Positions 1-11,200 of a stretch of DNA of 64,000 nucleotides are shown in pieces. Position 1 is the first letter of the stretch; every line of letters starts with the position of its first letter. The notes beneath the pieces are model-generated. The model made no database searches, was not told the origin of the DNA, and saw only the letters and a program-made list of their open reading frames with translations. Source of the DNA: Canna indica (lineage: Eukaryota > Streptophyta > Magnoliopsida > Zingiberales > Cannaceae); contig CP136895.1 in assembly GCA_034359265.1 (NCBI GenBank), positions 45,464,001-45,528,000 on the forward strand, in the 5' to 3' direction. The translations under genes and the position numbers were made by a program.

Positions 1-222
1 TGTCAAGGTGTATGGTGCAGGTTTCATCAAAGCCATCGAGCAGGCTCTATTCTAGCTCCCGACATTGATTTTTCAAAGACCGATCCTTCCAAGGAAGTGA
101 AGCATGGTGTGCTTGTGGTTCCAGTACCTGAGGAGGAGACTTATGCCCATCCCGAGGAGGATTTGCCTAAGAGCACTGTTTTGAGGAAGAGGATTCATGT
201 GGTGTCGACCGAGGCCGAGTAG
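1..222 (+). pseudogene. 3' end of a retroelement-associated reading frame (partial)
   Basis: Frame 1 is open from the window edge to a TAG at 220-222, about 73 codons, with an acidic, proline-rich tail and a basic stretch near the end. No domain is recognised. It lies on the strand opposite to the neighbouring Tat-like gag and next to Tat-type tandem repeats. Some Tat elements carry an extra antisense reading frame between pol and the 3' LTR, so this could be its end; that is inference from position. It could equally be the last exon of an unrelated gene cut by the window edge. Confidence 0.3.
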
Positions 223-431
223 TTTCATCAAATTCACCCGTATGTGGGTTATTGCCCTCAGGGGTCTTTTAACTATTAGCCCTTTTGCGAGCTCACTTTG
301 TAATTTGCATATTGTATCTTTCTGACTTGGTTATTCGGTACTGTTTGGCTTAACCCAATTTAGGGTGATCCTTTGGTTTGGAGTGTCCAAAGTATCCATG
401 TTGAATCTGGGTCTGTTCCCAAGCCGCGTGG

Positions 432-724
432 TGGTAAGAGGGTATCGAGCTTCCGAGTGTGTAGGTTGGATAAGGACTTAAAGGATGGTAGTAGTGGTAA
501 CCAAAGACTACACTCGGGGGTTCAAGCCGAGCTCGCTGAGGAGCGTAAGACGGAACCGCGCGCGAGGAGTCATGTAAGGGCACTGAGGTCGGAAGTAGTG
601 GCATGGTAGCCAAAGACCGCACTCGGGGGGGAGGTTGGGGTTCAGGGTTCAGGCCGAGCTCGCTGAGGAGCATAAGGTGGAACCGCGCGCGAGGAGTCGT
701 GTAATGGCGCTGAGGCCGAAAGTG
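432..724. repeat. Diverged tandem repeats of Tat-like 3' region
   Basis: Two copies of a unit of roughly 140 bp are visible. Each contains the blocks GCCGAGCTCGCTGAGGAGC, GGAACCGCGCGCGAGGAGT and CAAAGACYRCACTCGGGG. GC content is well above the surroundings. Similar wording (CCGAGCTCGCGAGGAGCGC) recurs at 47370-47870 next to a Tat-like integrase end, which supports assignment to the repeat-rich 3' untranslated region of such elements. The stretch 223-431 shows nothing recognisable. Confidence 0.5.
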
Positions 725-2426
725 GAGCTTGATTCTCTGATCCTTGTAAGCCCGCCAGCGATGTAATTGATGACCCCTCGGGGTTCGTCCTTTGGGCGAT
801 CAGCTCGCTTGCCATCCCTATGGCCTGAATGGGGATGGGGGGTGGGGGCGGCGTCGAACTTCACCGTCGAGGATCACGACTTCTGCTTTGACCTCTTTCT
901 TTTTGATGCTGGATGTACTTATCTAGGCGTCCTGCTCGGACCAAGTCCTCCAGTTGATCACCGAGTACCACACACTCCATGGTTCTGTGACCGTATGTGT
1001 CATGGAATGCGCATCTCTTGCTCATGTCAACATTTGGCGGTAGCTTTTGTTTTCCTGTGTTGGCAGGGTACCTGATGAGCTTCGGGTGAAAGATGTCATG
1101 AAGGATAGTTTCTTTCCTAGTATTGAAAGGGGTATATTTTTCGAATCGGGCGCTCAATCGAGGTGGTGACCTCAGCCCTCTGCCACTATTTTGCTCGTGG
1201 CGACTGCGATATTCACTTCTCCTATCTCCTTTTCTAGATATTTTATCTTCGACGATGGCCTCAAGGTTTTGTCAGTCAGTCCTTTTGGCCTCTTAGAGGT
1301 CTTCCATCTTTATGAAGCTAGCGACTTTCTCCTGAAATTCGGCCATGTCTTTAGGTTCCACGAGGGCGATCTAGTTAGCAAAGAGTTCGGGTTTTACCCC
1401 AAGTTGAATGCAAAAAAGCTCGATATGTTGGTCGAGGTTGGGGATATCGGCCGGTATACACTAAAACCTGTTCAGATATTCTCTTAGGGGCTCATGCTGC
1501 CCTTGCATAACATAGTGGAGGGCAGCCCCCGTTTTGTAGTATACCAACGATGTGGTGAATCAGCTAAGAAAGACGAGGGAAAGGTCATCAAAAGAGTGGA
1601 TAGACCCTGATGGAAGAAAAGCAAACCACAATAGGGCAATTTTTCCTAGGAAAGTCGGGAAGGCTCTTGCAAAGTGCGAAATCAGTTGCTCCGTGGTAGG
1701 GCATCGTGGTCCGAAATGCCGTCAGATGTAGCGCGGGGTCGCCTATTCCATTATAAGGTGTTAGAGTGGTGGATAACTCGCTCCTTGACGGGAGGTGGGT
1801 TGTCATTATGTGCTCGGCAAAGGGTGCCGCATCGAGAAGGAGAGCAATCATGGCTCTCTGGATTTTGGGATCCTCGCCTTTCTCCGAATGGGGAGTGCTG
1901 GACACTTCGTCGTGGGGAACTGGATTAGGCCTCCCTTTTTTTGGGTGAATGTTATCCCCGGGTTGTGGCGACAACATTCGTGGTCAATCGGGGGTTGTCC
2001 ACGGGATCGCATTAGCATCTCGACTTGAGTTATTAATTGCTGGTTTTTAGCCTCCAAATCGTCTATTTATCGATAAGGGTCTTCGGGGGGAGGATTGACT
2101 GGTACCGGAGCGTCGCTCCTCGATGTTTCAGCATTATCAAGTTGTGGTTGATCGTCGCCGTCGGGTTATTGCCATTGATGTGCCAAATGTGGGGGAGGTA
2201 AGCTTTACTCTCCCCCACGGTGGGCGCCAAATATTCCTGCCTCAAGGTTGAGGCCTTCCGATCTGGTTTGGTGTCTCTCCCTGTCTGGTTCGACGCCGGT
2301 GGGGGTACTTGGAAAAGACACTCCAACGCTCAAGTCAGTGGGACTCCAAGGTGGAGATAATGCCAATTGGAATTAGGGTTACTTGAGGTGTGTCGTGTCT
2401 AAATTTATTGTAGGTTAGGACGGTGA
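725..2426 (-). mobile_element. Tat-like Ty3/gypsy remnant, left copy
   Basis: Minus-strand remnant with broken gag (861-2057) followed, at higher coordinates, by a GGCGCC-type primer-site region near 2220 and part of an LTR-like 5' region. It aligns by eye with 35458-37190 over its whole length and continues at 19781 after the large nested insertion. The alignment with the right copy begins near 725; left of that the two copies differ. Pol is absent here. Confidence 0.7.
861..2057 (-). pseudogene. Broken Tat-like gag
   Basis: The coding pieces lie in several minus-strand frames. 1977-1588 gives a Gag N-terminal segment with the pattern PFAEHIM..LPS..TLTPYNGIGDPALHL..F, typical of Tat-type Gag. 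1157-861 gives the C-terminal part with a zinc-knuckle-like C-x2-H-x4-H-x4-C (CAFHDTYGHRTMEC) followed by a conserved DQLEDLV. Frameshifts and stops separate the pieces, so no functional Gag is possible. The right copy at 35640-36560 is similarly decayed. Confidence 0.7.
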
Positions 2427-2485
2427 TGTTGGCTTAAGGTTTTCAACCTTGGTCTTAATCTCGGTTTTGATGATAACAAACATGG

Positions 2486-3928
2486 TGTTGGATGGACCTT
2501 GACACTAGAAAGGGGGGTTGAATAGTGTCAATCCCCTTTTCAAATTTCCTTTTAACTTAATTTTGTCTCAACTTAATGCAAATGACCTTTGATGCTTAAT
2601 ATGATCACAATTCAATAACAATAATAAAAGCAAGTAAAGAGCAATGCAAACAACAATATTTATAGTGGTTCGGCCAACCGCCTACTCCACTACCTTGGCT
2701 CCTTACCAAGGATTTCTAAACACTACTTTATAGAATGTATGTTTCCCTTTGAATACACTTGAGGACACCATTCTCTCTCACTTGGAGAACACCTCAATCT
2801 TATTCACCTAGACAAAACACACTTCTACAAAGTTGACCCTAAGTGTTTCCTAGCACACCTAGCAAGCTATTCAAACTAGAAAACAAGTTACAATAAACTT
2901 AAAATATAGGGAAAGAGCTGAAGAAACAAGAATTAAACCAAGCTTCTTTCCACCGCCTTCTTGTCTTCAACTTGCAGAGAATGTTAGACTCAAAGCAGCA
3001 CAACACAGTTGAAGTAGAGAGAAGCAGCGCCCGCCTGGAGTTGATGTCAAGACAGGGAGCAGAGAGCGCGCGAGAGATTGATCAAGTGAAGGCTTTAAAG
3101 ATCACTTGTAATGCTCAACAAGATTTGCAAAAGGTGTTTAATGAAGTTTGGTCAGGCGTATTTATAACCCCTCAGCCGAACGACCGTTCAACGGATAAAA
3201 AATCAACCGTTGAAGCCATTCGGTCGCAAGGCCGGTCGATCAGCCGGTCGACCGACGGATCGACCGCCAGGTCCGACCGCTTGCAGCTGAGAGAGGTCGG
3301 TCAACCGACGGGTCGACCGCCAACATTTCTTCCGACATTCGGTCGACTGAATGGCTACAGCGAGATGCGATTGAGGCTATCTTTAGGTCGGTTGACCGAT
3401 TGGTCGACCGCTATCTTTCTGCCAGTTTTTTGCTTCTGTCGGTCGACTAACGCAGCCTTGCATTGTTGTCTTCGCCAATTTTAGTCAATCGACTGGTCGA
3501 CCGAATGGCTTCTGCCAAATTTTTGCGATCTCCGGTTGACCAATCGATCGACCGAATAGGCTGCATCGCCCTTCTATGCCTTGATCGGTCGACCGATCCC
3601 AGGCTGAGGATGATTAATTCCTTGTATTTTTACATGCCAATTCTAAGGGTTTGATTACCAAGTTTCATCTTGGATAACCTTACAATTTTGGCTTGGGATA
3701 AGCTATCCTAGGGATATATTACATTAAATCTACTTGATTCGATCCCGAGCCATTCTTCAACGATTTCTTCTTTCGTTTCTTTGACGATCTTTGCCATCGT
3801 CTCGTTTGAACGGATTTGGCATGCGTATCACAACCTCAACTTGAACTCAAACTTCATACTTGGATTAAATACATATTTGTTATCATCAAAATAGAGATCA
3901 AGGCTTAAGAGAGACCCTTAAGCCAACA
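2486..3928 (-). mobile_element. Solo LTR of the same family, opposite orientation
   Basis: Read on the minus strand it starts TGTTGGCTTAAG and ends with the family terminus ...CCAACA, with the CACTATTCAACCCCCC block seen in all family LTRs. The 5-bp duplication CATGG flanks it at 2481-2485 and 3929-3933. At 1443 bp it is a full-length LTR with no internal region. The palindrome array lies at about 3170-3600 and the TATA-like sequence, inverted, at about 3168-3176. Confidence 0.85.
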
Positions 3929-4559
3929 CATGGAACTAATATTTTATTGAGAAATCTTTCAGATTCCATATCGGTTAGCGCACGACGTCCGCGATCGAAA
4001 AAATTGGGGAAATTGAAAAATTGAAATGACGTTGGTCGACGCGCTCGAACTCTTCAAGAAGTTAGAGTTTAGGTTTATGGTGTCTAGATATGTTGTAAAT
4101 CCTCTTTATGATGCAAAGAACCCTAAAACCAAACCCAAAATAGGAAAACCCGGAAACCGCCCTGAATTCACTAAGCCTAGGGAGCTCCTTGGAGGGCTAT
4201 ATGACCTAGACTTTTACTTGACATAAAAAATGGCGATAATTGTTCCTTGGGTAGAAATTAGATGACGAGGTATTTTTAGGAATTTTTTGGAAGCCTTTAG
4301 CCTAACCATATTTGACCAAAAAGATTAGAAAATTTCCGTTTTCTGAAAATTTGTACTAGACCTCAAAAACTAGATTTTGATTCTTAAGGATTTTAATTTT
4401 TTAGATATTTTTATTGAATCCAAATGGGGGGTAATCCTTATATAACATTTATGTTTTAAAGTTATTAGCTTAAAGTTAATAAATATTATATAAGTAGACT
4501 TAGTGAAGACGGAACCATAAAACAAACAAAAAAAAACCAAACTGCCCAATCCAGTCTAT

Positions 4560-4825
4560 GTTCGATCGGCCGGTCGGTCGATCGAATGCTGCCAAAAACT
4601 GGCAGCAAGCAATTCGGTCGACCGCTCGGTCGACCAAAGTGTGTGGAAAATCGACAGTGCGTCTGTCGGTCGATCGGATTGAGGATCGCAGAATTACGCC
4701 TCTTGCTTAACGCCTGTCGCGACTCATTCGGTTGACTCGTCGATCGACCGAACAGCACGAATAATACACAGAAGGCATAGCGGTCGCGGGCGGTCGATCG
4801 GTTGGTCGATCGACGATCGACCGAC
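4560..4825. repeat. GGTCGACC/CGATCG palindrome array in solo LTR
   Basis: A dense run of overlapping palindromic words built on CGGTCGATCGACCG, separated by spacers of the type TGCCAAAAACTGGCAG that are themselves inverted repeats. It ends about 65 bp upstream of a TATA box. The same layout is found in every LTR of this family in the window. Confidence 0.75.
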
Positions 4826-5627
4826 ATGCGACCGAACGGTGAAAATGGCTAGTTTTCCGCCCATTGACGTGTTGTTTCTGTTGCAAGGTTATAAATACCC
4901 AAACCTAGCATTTCGTAGAAAAATTTTTGATCTCTCCTAAACTCCATTGAGCCATCTCTTGATCATTCTAAAACATTTCTTGAGTCATCCCTCTACAATC
5001 CATAGTTTCCAGGATTACACCTTGATTTAGCCTTCAAGTTTTATCGATTCATCATCTCAAGGCATCAAGAGGACTAGGGAGTGTCTTTTGGAGCTAAGTA
5101 TAGTTTGATTAATTTATTGCTCCAATTGTTATTGTATTTTGTTGTTTATTTTGATTGTACATCAAGTGTGTAAACCTAGATTGCTAGGTTTGATTTGGTT
5201 GGTGATTGTCTTGGTGTTAAGGCTTAATTCCACCGTTGTAAACGTAGTTTACTAGGATTAGTTGAGTTGTTCCTTAGGATTGAGGTGGAAGATGTTGGCT
5301 ATAGGTTTTCAACCTTAGCCTTAATCTCGTTCTTGATGGTTTTGATGATAACAAACATGGAACTAATGATTTCATTGAGAATATCTTTCAGGTTCCATAT
5401 CGACTAGCGTTCGCTGTCCTCGATCGGATAAATTGGAGAAATCACGAAATAGGAAGAACATTGACTGTCGCGCTCGGGTTCTTTCTCGAAGATCGACGAG
5501 TGCACCAAAGACGTATTGGACGAGCTAAAAGATCATGTGAAAGCTCTCCAAGTTGATGGTCGTTGAAAGCCGGAACCCGAAAACGAAGCGCCGAAGAAAT
5601 AGGCTGAAAAAACAATTTCAGCCTATG

Positions 5628-5948
5628 TTCGGTCGATCGGGCGGTCGACCGAATAGGGGTAAGAAGAAGGAGCCAGCCATTTTGGTCAACCAAACACTGC
5701 CGAAAATAGGCAGTGGGTGCGACTGGTCGACCGATAGAGGCTGGATTGAGGCCGAGGCTGGCGGTGGACCAATCGGTCGATCGACCTATTTATGAGACGC
5801 GACGCAATACCGCGTCGATCGACTGAAGATCGCGGATCAATTGATTTGCGTCTGGCGGTCGACCAACCGGTCGACCGACCACAGGGATAATTGCAGCGGT
5901 CGAATGACCGGTCGACCGATGCTTCGACCGGCGCTTCGACCGGCGGTC
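5628..5948. repeat. U3 palindrome array of copy 1
   Basis: Repeated GGTCGACC, CGGTCGATCG and CGACCGG words, each self-complementary, spaced irregularly over about 320 bp and ending about 50 bp before the TATA box. The position upstream of the promoter suggests an enhancer or a strong RNA structure in the 3' copy; function is inference. Every unit is rich in symmetrical CG sites. Confidence 0.75.
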
Positions 5949-5996
5949 TGTAACAGATAGTTTTCTACCCGTTGAACAACCGTTTCTTCTCGAGGG

Positions 5997-6004
5997 TATA
6001 AATA
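5997..6004 (+). promoter_or_regulatory. LTR TATA box, copy 1
   Basis: TATAAATA within the imperfect dyad GGGTATAAATATACCC. A TATA box occupies the same relative place, shortly after the palindrome array, in all other family LTRs (about 4891, 18633, 33913, 57479, 62864). Confidence 0.6.
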
Positions 6005-6787
6005 TACCCTATGATACTTCATTTAACCTTCTTCCTTCTCTATTACAGATTTTATTGAGCTATTAAAAGGAAGATCAAAGCCTTCCAAAGATTGATCAAG
6101 CGCGCTCTGCTACTTCTACGAGTTCTTCTTCAAGCGTCGTTGCTTCCTCAACTCGGGATTTTGTTCAAGCTCAACGACTTGACGAGTTGGAGGTTTTGAA
6201 GGCCTGAAAAGAGTAGTTAATCTTGTATTTATCATTTTGCTCTTTTCATTGTGTATTTTACTGTTATTTGAATGTTTGTTTTGATTTGGGTTTGCAAAGA
6301 CCTTGTGTTAGATCTTGGTGAGTAAGTGGTTACCTTGCAAGGTGTAAAGCCACTTGAGTGTGTAAACTTAGTTGTTACTAGGATTAATACTAGTTGTCCC
6401 TTAGGTTAAGGTGGGAAAGTGCTCTTGGTAGAAAGGCGGGATACTTCCGGGTGTGGAAATGCATTCGGTTGGAGAGCGGAGACTTTTCGATGAAAAGTCC
6501 TTGTTGTAAGGGAAACTAATTAATCTAGTAAAACTTAATTTGGAAATCCTAAGCGGGGTGCTTAGGTAGTGGAGTAGACATTGGGGCCGAACCACTATAA
6601 ATACCTGTGTTTGCATTGATTGATTGCTTGTTTTAATTGCTTAAATTATCGCTTCCGCATTCATTCATCGAATTACAAATCGCCTAAGTTAATCTAAGAA
6701 ATGATTAAAAATAAAATTAGGCGAATCATATAGTAAACACACAATTCACCCCCCCCCCCCTCTAGTGTAGGCCATTTCGCCTTCAAT

Positions 6788-6799
6788 TGGTATTAGAGC
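6788..6799 (+). other. Primer binding site, initiator-Met tRNA type
   Basis: TGGTATTAGAGC, two bases after the LTR end. The canonical plant site complementary to the initiator methionine tRNA is TGGTATCAGAGC, so one base has changed; copy 2 at 58250 has the canonical form. Confidence 0.8.
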
Positions 6800-6853
6800 G
6801 GGTTCGTAGCTTGAGATTTCACCATCTCGTCTACACCTAGTCTCAATCCTGAA

Positions 6854-8278
6854 ATGGCTCTAGAGAGTGTAGTGTCTTCTCCTCCTAGGTTCGATGAATC
6901 AAACTTTGGTCTATGTAAATCTTGGATGTACACATTTTTGAAGACCAAAGGTTTTGGTGTATTTAGCATGTTACATTGGGAATTTATTGAACCTAAGGTT
7001 GATATGCATGCATGGAGTGAAATGGACAAAAAAATGTTTAAGTTTAAAGGAGATGTCATGAATTGCATACTTTGCACATTACCAAATGGCATACTAGAAA
7101 AAGTCATGCATTGTTCTTCGGCTCATGATTTATGGGCTAGTCTAAATGTTTTATACGATCATGCCAAAACCGAAGAGATTGTCACTTTTAATGAAGGAGG
7201 TGATGACAATGGTCACTCACCTACTACTAATATTGGTTTTGATGTCCGTAGTTCTTCTAGTCAAAGAAGTAGCGCCAAGAACCGAAAAAGAAAAGTAATC
7301 TGTCATGCATGCAAAGAGAAGGGGCATGTTAGGAAGAATTGCCCTACCTTGATGAACAAAGCAAGGAAGAGGTCAAGTGCTTCCACCTCCACATCTCATT
7401 CATTCGAAGCATCATCTATTCATGACTACGAAGCTACTTTCAAAGTGAGTCTCAAAATTGCTAATGATGAGGTACACTCTTTCCCTTCTAGTCATAATAA
7501 TGATAATAATAGTACTAGCTCTTCTAGTTCATTAAATATGTCATATGAAGAACTAGTTGAGGAATGTCAAAAATTACATGCCTTGCTTATGAAAAAGAAC
7601 AAGGAAAACAAAAAATTAAAGAAAGAAAATTCAACTCTTAGCTCTCAATTACATGATGTAAAGCTAAGAATTAGTGTCCCCAATCCATGCCATGATACTT
7701 TAAGTATTGACACTAAGGAGTTAAAAAATAAAAATGACATATTGAAGAATGAAAATAGCATGTTGAAAACTCAATTGCATGTTATTCATAAATCCATGAA
7801 TGATATGAAAAATGAGATGTTGACCTTGAGTAGGAAAGTTAATTCTTCCTCTTATAATTCTAAGAATCAAAATGTCTCATTTAAGAACACTAAAAATAAA
7901 AATGCTCATGTAAAGAATGGTAAGGTTCATCATCATTCTCATACTAAGCATTCCACCATTAAACCTCATGCTCAAAAGAAAAATGATTTATCTAAGAATG
8001 CCCATGTTCATCATGCCTCTCATGCCATGCATTCTACCATTAGACCCCATAATTATAAGAAGATGAATGAGGTTTCTAAGAATGCTCATTCTCATCATGT
8101 TTCACATGATAAGCATTCTAAAATTAAATCTCATGTCCATGCTAAAAATGAAAAGAAAAAGTTTCATGGACATTGTTTTTGTTGTGGTATCTATGGTCAT
8201 GTCATACATGATTGTGCATTCAAAAGAAATCCAAATATTGCTAAGATACTTTGGATTCCTAGGTCATCTAACCCCTAA
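6854..8278 (+). CDS. Gag-like protein of gag-only element, copy 1
   Basis: 474 codons ending with TAA at 8276-8278. Residues about 10-105 resemble the N-terminal half of copia-type Gag (UBN2/DUF4219 type: RFDESNFGL..., FKGDVMNCILCTL...SSAHDLW). The second half of that domain seems to be missing. A first zinc knuckle, C-x2-C-x4-H-x4-C, spans 150-163. Residues about 230-330 are a Lys/Glu/Asn-rich coiled-coil-like stretch, 354-440 a threefold histidine-rich repeat, and 441-454 a second knuckle CFCCGIYGHVIHDC. The stop is premature: the same frame continues about 26 codons with GPKAIWVPK to a second stop, and copy 2 has a glutamine codon (CAA) at this place. Gag would form particles and bind RNA; no pol follows. 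Start chosen at the ATG closest to the primer site that covers the whole domain. Confidence 0.75.
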   Translation: MALESVVSSPPRFDESNFGLCKSWMYTFLKTKGFGVFSMLHWEFIEPKVDMHAWSEMDKKMFKFKGDVMNCILCTLPNGILEKVMHCSSAHDLWASLNVLYDHAKTEEIVTFNEGGDDNGHSPTTNIGFDVRSSSSQRSSAKNRKRKVICHACKEKGHVRKNCPTLMNKARKRSSASTSTSHSFEASSIHDYEATFKVSLKIANDEVHSFPSSHNNDNNSTSSSSSLNMSYEELVEECQKLHALLMKKNKENKKLKKENSTLSSQLHDVKLRISVPNPCHDTLSIDTKELKNKNDILKNENSMLKTQLHVIHKSMNDMKNEMLTLSRKVNSSSYNSKNQNVSFKNTKNKNAHVKNGKVHHHSHTKHSTIKPHAQKKNDLSKNAHVHHASHAMHSTIRPHNYKKMNEVSKNAHSHHVSHDKHSKIKSHVHAKNEKKKFHGHCFCCGIYGHVIHDCAFKRNPNIAKILWIPRSSNP

Positions 8279-11200
8279 GGACCCAAAGCTATTTGGGTAC
8301 CAAAGATCTCATTTTCTATTGAAGGGGGAGCTACCACACAAGGGTGAAGGATTGATGATATGTTGGAGTTGACCATGGACTTGAATGATGAATCCTCCAT
8401 TGGTTACAACTTCAAGCTACATTGATGCCTTAGGTAAATGTGGCATCAAAACTACTTCGGTATCATCTTCTATCTTGTATTGCTTAATCTTAGTTGAAGA
8501 TTATGATACATGTTTAAATTGATTGATTTTCCCCGCTCTTGCAAAAGAGTTCTTTCAAAAACATTTTTGATTTTTGATTTTCCGGTCTCTTCGGAGACCC
8601 AGGTGGCCTGTAATGGGCCTAAGCGACCTTGCGGTTCTAAATCGTAGGCTCATTGTGGCCTTTCGATTTTCAACCAATAGGAAGGGTTGGAGATCATATT
8701 TTTCATATATTATCTTTGTGATATCTTAAATTCATTTTGGTATCACTTGATTTTATTTGAAACGAATTTGAAGTCATTTAGCAAAGTAATCTTTGATAAT
8801 GAAACTTGATGCCTATCTTTGCTTTTTGGTTGAGTTAGCTTGCTAAGTAGCTATATTTTCTCTAAAAATATTAGTGTAGATTACTTGCAAGTTTTATGTT
8901 TTTAGGAAGGCTAATTAGGTAGAAAATGATTAGTTTGGCTAATCTTTCATGATTAAGGTATAACTTCGATTTCCATAAAATCTTAGTGTTATACCTAAAT
9001 GTTTAGGCTTAAACCATGTCTCTATACTCATGATTAGATTTGCATGTAAAATCCTTGATCTCTCATGAGTAGGTAAAATTCTAGCACTTAGGCAAATTTC
9101 ATCAAATGAAACTTGCTCTAGGTTGGTATTCATTATTAGAGACCTTATCATTAAGTCCAAACTAGTTTAACATAGGTAGGGACCTTATTCCTCATAGGTT
9201 CACATCTTAAGATCCCTTATGATTCATTTAGATATCATGAAAAACTTTCTTAAAAATGAATCTTCACTATCTAGCATAGGTTAAGTTATTCTAATGAAAA
9301 TTTGCATTAAACCTTGCTATTTAGTCTGTTATCTTGCTAAGTTGGCATATTACTTCATTATGCTACTAATGAAGCCTACTTGCAAGTTAAAAAGTTGGTA
9401 AGCATTGAAGACTATGCTATCTATATGTAAATGAAAAAGGAAATGAATAAGTTGGGCAAATTTTCTAAAAATAAGGTATGATTTTATTTTGCAAAAATCT
9501 TTAAAAAATAATTAAATTTTCATGCTTGATGATGTCTCTATATACTCATGATTGATGTTACATAATATATGTTTGAATTTTCATGAGTAGGAAAAATCTT
9601 GGTAACTTAGTTCATTTCATGATATCTTGATATTTATGAAATTGAACTAGGTTAAAATTATTATTTAGAGACTTCATGTTAAGTTAAAATTTGATGAACA
9701 TGTTTAGATACACATATCACATAAGTCTAGAAAATTAAAATTGAAAATTCATGTCTAGATGAACAATGTGATATCTATATCACTTTAGGGGACTTAAGCT
9801 TGAAAAGCTTGGTCCAAGTCAACAAACCACAATTGGTATCAATTGACTTGGATATTTCATTTTAAGTCTAAATCTTCATGAACATGTTTAGGAATAGGTA
9901 TGACATGTTTCCATGCACTTAGAATGAAAAATTCTTATGGATATGGATAAAATGACAATTGACGTTAATTCATACAAACCTCTTTTTGAACATTGTTGAC
10001 CCAAGTCAACAAGTTGACCTAAAAGTCTCATTTTTAATCCATATTTGAGAAACATATTTAGATTTACTCATGTTAGGTATTCATAGGTTTAAACTTGAAA
10101 AATCATGAGTAAATATTAAGATTGAAACTTAGCAAGTTTCATGAAAACTAGTGTAGTTTTGAATGAAACCATGCTAGGTTGATATCTTGACTTAAGGACA
10201 AAATTTTCATTTCAAACTTGACATATACTCTTTACATGACCATCATGTGGTGTCATGCAAGTTTGAATGAAAATTGAAAAAGTTTTTTTTTTTAAAAAAA
10301 AACTGAAATTTATAAAAATACAATTTCAACCTACATTTAGTATAAATTTCAGTTATTTTTAGAAAAATATAGAAAAAATCTTATTTATGTGATTCTTGAA
10401 ACTACACATTCATTGCAAAATCTAGTTTCTTAAGTAAAAATTTCAAAATATTTCATCAAGAATCTAATTTATAATGAATTTTTGAAGTTGGATTTCAAAA
10501 CTCAAAGTATCATCCTAAATTGAAATATCAATCTTTTTATACTTTGATTTTTCTTCAAAAACTTCAATAAAAACTCATGTACACCATTTGGATTCTAATT
10601 CTAATATCATTCACACATTTTAATGAGTAAAATCATTTCTAGGAATGATTTTGATATTTTGGATGATAGCTATGATCCATTTGTTTATTTGAAAACAATA
10701 TAGGATGAAAAATGGACTTTGACTTTTAAATTCATTTTAGTTCAACTTTGATACATGCATTTCAAATATCTATTCAATAATTGGTATCAAAATTTTCATC
10801 CCACATTTGGTATCAAAATGAGCATTCTATATTTGGTATCAAATCTTTTATCCAAAAATTAGTTTCAAAATCATTTGTAAGAAATATAATTTTGATTAAA
10901 CTTAAAAGGGTGATTTTTGAAAACTAGAAGTATAGGTTGACCTAAGTCAACAAAATACCTTAAATTTTTTTATCTTAAGCCCTAACTTGATTCATAGACT
11001 TACACTATCTCATGTTTGATGTATTGATGCATAAATATGAGAAAACATGAGTAGATAGCAAAATTTGAGACTTAACATTTTTCATGCTTTCATGCTTATT
11101 TCAAATGAAAACATGTTAATTTCATAATTTGAATTCAATGACATTAGATTCTATTCAAACTTGATAATTTATGAGTTAAAATAATCATATCTTGGTTCTT

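Larger units (their letters stand above)
5293..6785 (+). repeat. 5' LTR of gag-only element copy 1
   Basis: 1493 bp, starting TGTTGGCTATAGG and ending CGCCTTCA just before the primer site. U3 contains the palindrome array (5628-5948) and a TATA box at 5997. Downstream is a conserved GGGATACTTCCGGGTGTGGAA block and, near the end, a C-rich run at about 6750-6762. The inverted ends TGTTGG...CCAACA seen in other copies are degraded here at the 3' side. Confidence 0.8.

Noticed and set aside
6749..6762. C-run near the LTR end as a regulatory motif
   Set aside because: Length varies freely among family LTRs (CCCTCC to long C runs).
8067..8372. Plus-strand frame of 101 codons overlapping the end of gag
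   Set aside because: It is the +1 frame of the histidine-rich Gag repeat; Met/Ile/Leu-rich wording is an artefact of CAT/ATT codons.
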